This document shows, in pieces, positions 56,061 to 64,000 of a stretch of DNA of 64,000 nt. Source of the DNA: Falciphora oryzae (lineage: Eukaryota; Ascomycota; Sordariomycetes; Magnaporthales; Magnaporthaceae); NCBI GenBank assembly GCA_000733355.1, contig JNVV01000002.1, forward strand, positions 669,626-733,625. The letters are read 5' to 3'. Each line of letters opens with the position of its first letter. The first letter of the stretch is position 1. A program made the position numbers and the translations under genes. The notes under the pieces are model-generated. The model was not told the origin of the DNA and ran no database searches. It worked only from the letters and a program-made list of their open reading frames with translations.

Positions 56061-57131
56061 TTACTTGAAAGCAGGGGGCGCGGACATGGGGACGGGGTTT
56101 CCGCCGCCGGGAATGTACGCGGAGCTGGGCGGCGCCATGGCGTAGTAGCTCGCGGCGGCACCGCTGCCGTAAGGGGGCGGCGCTGCGGCGCCCGAGGCCG
56201 CAGTCGGGGGCTGGGCGACGCTGGCGCCGAAGGGGGCGGGCCCGCTGCTGTAGGGGTTGAAGGCGGGCACGGGGGCGTATGCGGGGGAGCCGCCCGGGTA
56301 GAGAAGGGGCTTGCTGCTGTTGTTGTTGCTGCCGTAAGCGGTGTTGGTGTTGTTGAAGGCGGCTGCTGTTGCGTTGTTGTTGTTGTTGTTTCCGGCGTTG
56401 CCCTCCTCGATCTTGTTGTAAAAGGTTCCGCCGGTGCCCTTCTTGCGGTTGCGGCCGCAGGTGCAGCGATAGATGAGGATGGGGATCCAGAGGAAGGTGG
56501 CGACCTTTGTGGCGCCCCAGAAGACCTTGCCCCAGCGGGTCTTGCCAGCGCGTTTGCGCTCTAGATTGTGAGGGTTGTTTTTGGTTAGCCTGAGTTTTTT
56601 TTTATTTTTTTTATTGGGTGCTGCTAGTTTTGCGGGACCTGTACCCGGCTGATCTGCATCCAGCTGAGGAGGGAGGAAACAAGGGGGGAAAAGGGGGATG
56701 CGCAGTGATGTATGCTTACCTTTCGTGTAGTAGTAGATAAAGGCGACGATGAAGAGCAGCGTCATGAAGCTCAGCAGGATGATAAGGATGAACGCCCACA
56801 ACGGGAGGTAGCCGCCGTTTGCGGTCCGGAAGCCGCCGCCGCCGTGGCCGCTGCTGATGAAGACGAAGGTACCAGGCCTGCTGCTGGTCGTGGATCCGCC
56901 GCCGTACCCCTTGTTGCTGGTGGTGCTCGTGCTGGTCGACGTGCCAACGGCCGTGTTGCCCTTTCCTGACGACGACGACGAGGCGTTGCTGCTGCTGCTG
57001 CTGCCTGACGAGGGCTTGCTGCCGCCGCTGCTGCCGCCGCTGCTTCCGCCCCTGCCGCCGCCCTTTGGCACGGGCGCCCTGGGCTCGATCATGGCGAGCA
57101 CGTCGCGCATGACATGGTGGATAGCTACCAT
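56061..57131 (-). CDS. Ser/Gly-rich single-pass membrane protein
   Basis: Exons 57131-56720 and 56560-56061 give 303 residues (donor GTAAGC, acceptor TCTAG, phase 1, joining YYYTK to ERKRAGKTRWGK). The frame also stays open through the 159 bp intron, so a longer form is possible. Residues 1-105 are Gly/Ser/Thr-rich; a strong membrane helix follows (PLWAFILIILLSFMTLLFIV) with a basic cytoplasmic side, then a short hydrophobic FLWIPILIYRC and CGRNRKK, then a Pro/Ala/Asn/Tyr-rich tail with an Asn run. There is no cleavable signal peptide, so a signal-anchor topology is likely. No family was recognised; plasma membrane or cell-surface function is a guess from composition. Confidence 0.65.
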   Translation of the reverse strand: MVAIHHVMRDVLAMIEPRAPVPKGGGRGGSSGGSSGGSKPSSGSSSSSNASSSSSGKGNTAVGTSTSTSTTSNKGYGGGSTTSSRPGTFVFISSGHGGGGFRTANGGYLPLWAFILIILLSFMTLLFIVAFIYYYTKGKHTSLRIPLFPPCFLPPQLDADQPGTGPAKLAAPNKKNKKKLRLTKNNPHNLERKRAGKTRWGKVFWGATKVATFLWIPILIYRCTCGRNRKKGTGGTFYNKIEEGNAGNNNNNNATAAAFNNTNTAYGSNNNSSKPLLYPGGSPAYAPVPAFNPYSSGPAPFGASVAQPPTAASGAAAPPPYGSGAAASYYAMAPPSSAYIPGGGNPVPMSAPPAFK

Positions 57132-58971
57132 TGCCTGGTTGCTGTCCGGGTTATGAGGCGCTGTTGAGGGAAGGCTCGTGTTGCCGTTGGAGAAGTTTCA
57201 GAAGCTGCTTTGGTGATCTACTGGCGGTGTGGCCAAGGATGAAAAGATGTAGGTTTCCCGGTTGGCGTGGGAAGATGGGTCAGAGTATGGCCAAGCGGCT
57301 TAATATAGCCTGGCGTGTGCAGCCGGGGTTTGATCGTCGACAAAGGGCGTGGGATGCCAGTGAGATTTCCGCTTCCCAGTCGTTCTTTGATGTGCTCTCT
57401 TTTTCGGTTCCGAAATCTTGAACGCCCGACCTAGGAGGGGCATCAAATCCTTTTATCTCTTCAGCAGCCGGCTTTGTTCTCACCGATCCATACCGATCGA
57501 CAAGACCTCCTGCCCGGGTGGCCTCCAGCCTCCGTCTGAGAGGCACCATCTCATTCAGCCCTCTGGGGCTCATGCACGCTCACGGAGATATAGTATCCAC
57601 ATGCGGTGCTTGGCACTGGGCAGCTGAGCACTAACCTGGTGCTGGCAGGGTTCATACCACCCCAGCGTCAATTGCTTGGCATAGTCCTACGAAAAAAAAA
57701 AAAAAACGCATCTTTGCACTGCACCAGCTTCACCACTTACACCACTGGCAACACCAGCACCACCAGCACCGCCTAGCCAAAATGAAAGCTACCCGCACAG
57801 AAAGTTAAGGGTTTCAATTTACAGCCATTTTCCTGGAGAAAAAAAAAAAAAAAAAAAAAAAAAATCCGACTTTAATTCGATGTTGGTTGTTTTCGTTCCG
57901 TCAGATTTCAAGGGTGTAGTGCAGAGGTGTCCGTATTTTTCTGGTAGGAACCGAGCTTGGCCGCTGCTGCGGTTTAGAGTGGCCCCTAATTTAGGGTTGA
58001 ACGATGATGGCGGCAGGGGGGATGGCGGATGGGCAGTGCTGAGTGCTGTGCTGTGCTGTGTTGTACTGTGGATGGACCCCCAAGATTCAATCCCACTGGC
58101 CGCTTTTCGCGACCGTGAGGGACCCGCAAATAGGGCATTCGCTGCTTATTTTGCCCTTGTTTTCCCTGGCGGGAGTTGCGCTTACGTCCTGTCACATTTA
58201 CCTGAAGGAGCAGGTATATGAAGAGCAGCACAGGAAATGACCATCACATCTGTTTGCAGGCTGAAAGATGGATGTGCATACGAGCTGCCTCAATCGATAG
58301 AGCGCGCACGTGCGCACAGGGGTCCGGTCCTGCCAGAATAAGCTTCAGCGCTGGAGAGCCTAAGCAAACGCCCTCGCTTCTAGACTAGCGGCCCCTCAGC
58401 CCGGGTCGGCTGGGCTGTGGAATGGAGGACGTCCAATATGCAGGCAATCAACCACCATCCTTTGACGGGAACTTCAGCTGTGCACAAAGATCCGAGCGGT
58501 GGAGAATGCGATCCCAGATCAGCCCGTCGGGACACAGCCACCACACAGCGCAGATGGGTAAGCTCAGGGGCAGCGCAATGGAACAGCTTCCAACCAACAC
58601 CGCCTGACCCACTCCTTTTTATGAGGTTGGCTGGCTGTTGGCATATCCCGAACCGTCGCCAGCGAACAACCCTCCCGTCTGCCTCGTGCCTCGGCTAGCG
58701 CTTCACTATCTCTTAGCGGTGTCTTCGTGGCAAGCGCCACTCAAATCAGTTGCCCGAGATCTACCTAGCCAAGGGTGCCAGGAGGCAGACAGCCGCAGTC
58801 ATTGAGTCTTTTCATTACCTTCATTGTCCAGTCTCGCAAAGCAGCTCTCATGCTCGTCTTCAATGCAAGCCGTTTCGCATTACAGAGATCAAAACTGTCT
58901 ATCTAGATCTACAATCAAGACCAGGTAGAGCCTCTCCAAACGAACAGATAGCCGCCGCCCAGAACGCCGTC
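57132..58971. other. Intergenic region
   Basis: 1.8 kb containing an A26 run (57839-57864), a short A run near 57689 and a CTGTG repeat (58038-58062). No gene or RNA recognised. The right end is the 3' flank of the transporter. Confidence 0.5.
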
Positions 58972-60788
58972 TCACCGCGCATTACCGTTGGTGGCCAGCC
59001 TCCACGCCCTCAACGGCAGGCCCTGCAGGTGCAGCATCCTCGGCCTGATAAAGGTCACAAAGGTGATGAGGCCGACGGCCACGCAGATGATGTTGACGAT
59101 GTTGTAGCCGTCGCGCACCATCTCGCACGTGCCCCCGCCCGCCAGGCACCGCTCCTTCTCGGCCTGGATAGCACAGCTGAAGGGCTGCGTCACCAGCGGG
59201 CCCTTGAGCTTGCTCGTGTCCACCTCGGTCAGCTTGGCCGGCGGGTTGCACGTCGCCGCCGTGAAGGCGTCCACGAGTCGGAGCACAAAGTAGCGCGGGA
59301 ATGTCCCGCCAAGATTGCACACACTGGGAAACGTTAGTACAGCACAAGTCTTCAAAAAAGAAAAAAAAAATGGTGCAAGGGTAAAACTTACGTCGCAAGC
59401 AGCGTCATATAAGTGCCCCCGATAACGGGGTCCGCAATCTTGGCGTGGAAGGCCGAGACGGCAACAAACATGACTGTGTTTGTAAAGGTCGAGAAGATGT
59501 GCTCGCCGATGACGAGCAGCATGTACCAGGGGGTGACACCGCCGGCGGGGAAGATGAAGACGGTGAACTGGGCAGCAACGGCAGCCAGCAGGCGACCCAG
59601 GAAAGCCCAGCACCACAGGCGCATGGGCGTGTACTCCTGGGACCACTTGCCGGCGTAGTAGCCCAGACCGATCTCGAAGGGGAAGTCGATGAGGACGGTC
59701 AGCGCCATGTTGTCGGTGCCGAACCCCTTGTCGAGCAGCTTGAGGTTGGTGACGGCGTCGTTGGCCTGGAAGCCGATCTTGGCGATCAGGTGGACGGCGA
59801 TGATGGTCTGGACGTGACGCAGCTTGAGCACGCCCCACATGATGCGGTAGACGTCCCAGACGCCGTCCTCGTTGCGCGTGCGCTCCTCGCGCTTGAGCAG
59901 CGCCAGGCCGGCCGTCACCAGGATGAAGGCCCAGCCCCAGAAGGTCAGGTAGCCGCCCAGGCTGAGGAGGCCGTGCTCGAGCGGCTCGGCGCGGAACCAC
60001 TTGTTGGCAAAGTCCTTGGAGTTGAAGGCTAGGAAGACGGTGTAGGACAGGAACTGGCCCGCCGTGAGCCCGACCGTCTGCGCCGTGGACGCGTACGAGA
60101 TGTTGCCAGGCGTGAGCAGGGTCAGGGCCCAGCCGTCGACGGCGATGTCCTGGGTGGCACACATGAGCACGAGGAAGAACCACCAGCCGGTAAAGCCCCA
60201 GACGGTGGGGCCTCCCGGCTGCCCCGTGCGAGCCATCATTTCCTCGACCGTGGAACCGAGCCAGAGCATGCCGATGCCCGAGAGCACCTGGATGGGCAGG
60301 ATCCAGCTCTTGCGGCGGCCGAGCCGGGGGCTCCACACCGCGTCGACGATGGGGCTCCAGAAGAGCTTGAGCGAGTAGGGGTAGGACGCCAGGCTGAAGA
60401 TGCCGATCTCGCTGTACGACATGTGGTCTTTGAGCAGGAACGGGACGGAGCCCGTGGCCAGGCCCATGGGCACGCCCTGCAGGAAGTAGAGCAGCACCAG
60501 CAGGCCAAAGTTGCGCTGGTCGTGCAGCGGCAGCTCGAAGAAGCCGTGGTTGTTGAGCATGGGCGTCTTGGGGACGGGCTCGTCGAGCGAGAAGTCCTCG
60601 CGCGCCATGAGGTTGGCCGTGACGGCGTCCGAGTCCTGCGCCGGTCCCTTGCGCCGGTACTCGACGCCGGCGTTCATGGCGCTGCCGTTTGTCTTGCTGC
60701 TGCCCGATGCACTGCCGTTGCTCGCTGCTTCCCCGCTGGTGTCTAAGCCGAGCTTCGGAGACTTGTTTCTTCTTGACCGGGTACTCAT
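58972..60788 (-). CDS. Acetyl-CoA transporter (SLC33A1/AT-1 family)
   Basis: Exons 60788-59392 and 59323-58972 give 582 residues; the intron is GTAAGT...ACTAAC...CCAG, phase 2. After a 75-residue hydrophilic N-terminus come about twelve membrane spans. Family motifs visible are LYFLQGVPMGLATGSVPFLL, KLFWSPIVDAVW, GRRKSWILPIQ, ATQDIAVDGWALTLL and KIGFQANDAVTNLKLLDKG. The C-terminal segment after the splice (VCNLGGTFPRYFVLRLVDAF) carries a luminal loop with Cys residues, then a final helix. AT-1 proteins carry acetyl-CoA into the ER/Golgi lumen for acetylation of glycans and proteins; in fungi the physiological substrate is little studied. Confidence 0.93.
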
Positions 60789-61782
60789 GGGTACTATGCG
60801 CGAACGGTACCGGGGAACGAGGGGGATCGGTGGGCTTGTCGGCTAAGAGTGTGGGGTCGGCTCCGAGGACAGGGCGCTATAGCAGCCGGATATATGTGGC
60901 GGGTCGTTGCAGTTGCAGTTGATGGTTGTACACGAAGTGGTAACAATACTCTCTCTTGGGGGCGTAGGGGGTGCGTGGGCGGTAGATCTAAGTCTAGTTT
61001 GCTGTGTATGTTGCACATAGGAAGGGTCGAGATGGGCGAGGGCGTGTTGGACGCGGCGCGAAACAATCCGACAGGACAGCTGGATGGATGTTGGACCGAA
61101 ACGGAGGGTCTCAATGGGATGGAGGCCTGTAAGTGGCGCGCACGTCTAGCGGGTGTCTCCTCCCGAACTACCGGGTCGGGCGCTGGAAACGGAGGCAACC
61201 GTGGCCTTTCGAGATTGGCTCGACGATGGTGGCAAGGAATCCCAGAGGACGAAGGAGAGGGGTAAAAAAAAAAAACAGCCAAACGGCAATGAGCGAAACG
61301 GTCGGGTTTAGCAAGCCCCTAGAATCAGAACCAGAACCGTACAAAGTGACGCCATGGAATCAACCTCAACGTCGATTCCCACGGAAGAAATGGATATGAA
61401 GCCCACTCCCTGTCTTTTTCCTCCATCCAAAACCTGCTGCCGACGCGAAGGGCCGCAGGCTGCCGCAGAGGCTGAGTAATCCTAGGATTCCAAGGCAGCA
61501 GACACGTGGAGAATTCAGCAATTGCGGAGAAGCGCGCGCCCCTTTACCAGGTCCATCTGTCAGGGGCAGGCGATCTCGGAATGCTTAGCCCGCTCGCCCA
61601 GGTCGTATCACGTGATACCGCTTCAACACGCGCTTGTCCTTGTTTACGCGTCGTCGCGATGCACCCCTCGTCGCATGCTGTGACGTATCCCGTCAGGATC
61701 GATCCATTCACAGCGCAAGTGGCCAGCCGGCCGTTGAATGCCCGTCTTCCCAAGCAATGGACATGTCCGCACGACCGCCACC
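60789..61782. promoter_or_regulatory. Divergent intergenic region
   Basis: 994 bp between the transporter (minus) and the CENP-O-like gene (plus) start codons, thus carrying both promoters. An A run at 61263-61275. No gene supported inside. Confidence 0.45.
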
Positions 61783-62921
61783 ATGTCGTCGTCAACACTG
61801 GACGCCGAGATCAAGAGGCTGAAAAAACAAGGTGCGCACCAAGAGAGCACACTCGCCCCTGAAAACCAAAACTAACATACACCCCTACCACAGCCGACAA
61901 ACTGAGGGCAGAGGCAAAGCTCCAGGCCACAGCCCTGCTATCCCACCCCGATGCCGCGCAGCATCTCCTCACGGCGGCCAACGGGGCAGCAGCAGACGGT
62001 TTCCTCACCCTGCCGCGCCCCAGCAAAGCCGTCACCGACGCGCCGCTGTCGGCCGCGCAGGCGGAGCAGCTGCGGGAGCGGCGCGCGCGCCAGGCCGCCC
62101 ACGACCGGCGCAACGCCTACCGCGCCTGCGCCGGCGTCACCGCCTTCCGCGCGCGCGACCCGGACCCGGCCGCCGTCGACGGCGGCAGCATCCTGGGCCT
62201 GCGCTTCGAGGCCATGCGCAGCGCGGGGCGGTTCCTGAGGCCCTTTTACGTCCTGCTCAACCGGCCCTGGGCTGCTGCTGCTGCTGCTGCTACCCAAGGT
62301 GGCGACGGCGGCGACGACGACCAAGGGCGGCAGCAGGCGTCGTCCTTGCGCCGCCACCTGCGCGTCCACCGCCACACGCTGCCCCCGGCCATCCCGCTGG
62401 CCGGGCTCGCGGCCCGCTACCTGCCCCCTCCTCCGAGGACGAGGACGGGGAGCAGGTCCGCCGAGCCGGGCAAGGAGCGCCGCCAGCAGGACCTGGGCGC
62501 GTTTGTGCGCCACCTGCGCCGCGAGGTCGTGCGCTACCACCACCGCCTCGGCGCCGTTGCCGACATGCGCGCCGCTGCGGGTGTCGACCGGGACGCTACC
62601 AAAAAGGGCAGCAGCAAAGCCAATAATGATGATGATGACGGCCAAGACGACCACAATAACGGCAGCCGAGACTCGGCAGCAACTGGTCGGGCAGCCGGTA
62701 TCGTCGACATCCAGCCGGCCGACACGGCAGCGATGCAGGTCAGGATCGAGTGGCGCGACGGCCGCGTGGGCCGCCTGGTCCTGGGCCCCAACGGCGAGGC
62801 GCGCCGGTGCGTCGTCGTGGGTGCCGAGGGCGCCAGAGACCGCCTCGCGGAGCTGGACGTCGCTGGCGGTTGCGTGAGGGTCGAGGACGTCGTTGCGAGG
62901 TTACGGAAGGGTAGTAGCTAA
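61783..62921 (+). CDS. CENP-O / Mcm21-like kinetochore protein
   Basis: Exons 61783-61831 and 61894-62921 give 358 residues (donor GTGCGC, CTAAC branch, acceptor ACAG, phase 1). The N-terminus is a short coiled segment (LDAEIKRLKKQADKLRAEAK). The central domain has NAYRACAGVTAFRARD, LGLRFEAM, GRFLRPFYVLLNRP and LRVHRHTLPPAIPLAGLAAR, the signature of the fungal Cenp-O family, followed by a helical QDLGAFVRHLRREVVRYHHR and an acidic low-complexity linker (NNDDDDGQDDHNN) before a C-terminal beta-rich part. Mcm21/CENP-O belongs to the COMA/CCAN inner kinetochore and links CENP-A chromatin to the outer kinetochore. Runs of Ala and Asp make this copy longer than usual. Confidence 0.8.
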
Positions 62922-64000
62922 GAGGCACAGGCTGTGGGTACCGGGCAACTGGTAGTCATGAAGTCACTCGCAACTTCTTTTAGCCTGTTTTGAGAAGTTA
63001 TCTGGATCATGGCGGGGCGTGTTCTTTGTCGTGTTGATACCCGGCTCCATGTGAGGGCATTTCCTTCAAGCTTAGGCATAAGGTATAAGATAAATTATTT
63101 GCTTATCGCACATGAGGCTTTCAATACACCCCAACCTGAGTCTTAGAACAGGTTTTGATCAGGCAAGAAACACCACAAAGAGAACCGAGAAGCATAGAAA
63201 GCGAACATGCACGACCACGAGGCTACCTTTATTTCCAGTCTGATCACATTATTTTTTATCATGCCCGTTGTCCTCGCCCTACTGCGCATTTCCGGAGACT
63301 ATCTGAAGCACTGGTTCCCGCCTGGAGGGCAGCGGTTGACAAAAGAAGGCAACCGAGAGACAGAACACCACCGGAATGTAAACAGTCACAATTCCTACCA
63401 GTCCGGTGCCTATCTCTTCAGTCTGCTTTGTAGCCCAAAGAAAAAATAAAAAAAAGCCAGAAGCGTCCACATATAGGAGCACCGTGTATAGTGAAAATGC
63501 AAAATCGCCGAACACGCAGCAATTGGTGCACCTCTTCACCAGGTACAATCGAGGCCTCCGGGTGGTGCCATACTACGGGCCGCGCAGACCACAGAAGGGG
63601 CTTGGTACCAGAGGCGCAGATGTGCCCGAAAGCGACCGTAACATCTCGACGACGGGCACCGAAGATGGACCGACTGCCAAGTCGCACGTCAGCGAATCGA
63701 CCAAGGCTTGGGTGCAACCACACCCCCTCTGCGGTGTTTTTTCGTGGTTGGCTCTGGGCGCACCACATGCGCGTTTCACAAACCGTCCATCAAATATGTC
63801 GACTAATGCTATCGCCGAGGAGACCCATCCAGTCAACCGATTTGCGGGGGAGCAATTGATGCCTCCCCTTTTGTTTCTGTTCCTCCTGCCACTTCACCTC
63901 CCTTCATGCGCATGCGAGAGGGGAAGCATTAAAAAAAAAAAAAAAGAACAAAAGCAAAGAAGAGAAACGAACAAACAGGTCTCAACCATCCAGCCAGCCA
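62922..64000. other. 3' flank and intergenic to window end
   Basis: Contains one small plus-strand frame at 63207-63449 (80 codons) with a hydrophobic stretch (LITLFFIMPVVLALL) that could be a small membrane protein but has no other support. An A15 run lies near 63930. Nothing else recognised. Confidence 0.4.

Noticed and set aside
58250..58330. Possible tRNA (CAATCGATAGAGCG-like segment)
   Set aside because: No cloverleaf with acceptor stem and T-loop GTTCRA could be built around it.
63207..63449. 80-codon frame with a hydrophobic stretch
   Set aside because: No conservation known, no splice or neighbour evidence, and it ends in an A-rich tract; kept only as a note in the intergenic entry.

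Overview
This is a 64 kb stretch of a filamentous ascomycete nuclear genome, most likely Sordariomycetes. Genes carry short introns (about 60-320 bp) with GTRNGY donors, CTAAC-type branch points and CAG/TAG acceptors, intergenic DNA is long and GC-mixed, and several gene families are fungal-specific (AIM11, CBP4, Rax1-type RGS, Mid2-like sensor, NACHT and ankyrin-TM proteins). The acidic NAC-beta tail resembles what I recall from Magnaporthales, so that order is my best guess, not a demonstrated placement. Two runs of N (26069-26274, 46900-46940) show that this is a draft assembly.

Layout. 1-17.3 kb is ordinary gene space: the 3' part of an RNA-silencing RNA-dependent RNA polymerase, a 2-oxoglutarate/Fe(II) (prolyl-4-hydroxylase-like) oxygenase, AIM11, three proteins of unknown function or weak call, a type II pantothenate kinase (CoA synthesis), a Rax1-like RGS membrane protein and a DUF1348/NTF2-fold protein. 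18.5-31.2 kb is an accessory island: a NACHT (NLR-like) gene with lesions, a remnant of a Ty1/copia RNase H, a frameshifted BTB gene, a broken signal-peptide/multi-TM/ankyrin gene interrupted by an assembly gap, and a 5S-rRNA-like sequence.

31.8-39 kb is a compact housekeeping block: Prx5-type peroxiredoxin, RPL24, the tRNA adenosine deaminase TAD1, NAC-beta (EGD1) and the bc1 assembly factor CBP4. RPL24 and TAD1 are divergent across a 473 bp shared promoter. 39-42.4 kb is gene-poor with a 23 bp minisatellite. 42.4-47.3 kb encodes surface and secreted proteins: a Mid2-like wall sensor and a small Cys-containing secreted protein lying in a 2148 bp apparent head-to-tail tandem duplication whose second copy is cut by a gap. 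47.9-55.1 kb is one very large disordered/coiled-coil protein. 56-63 kb holds a single-pass membrane protein, an acetyl-CoA transporter (SLC33/AT-1 family) and a CENP-O/Mcm21-like kinetochore protein.

Most unusual observations: (i) NAC-beta can only be read in frame if a one-nucleotide exon is included between two introns with full splice signals; (ii) the secreted-protein tandem duplication with apparently identical copies and a gap; (iii) an NLR in which a perfect-looking intron excises what reads as a conserved coding segment carrying a stop and a 1 bp deletion; (iv) several single-base lesions concentrated in the accessory island. All gene models here were built by eye from reading frames and splice signals, without searches or transcript data.
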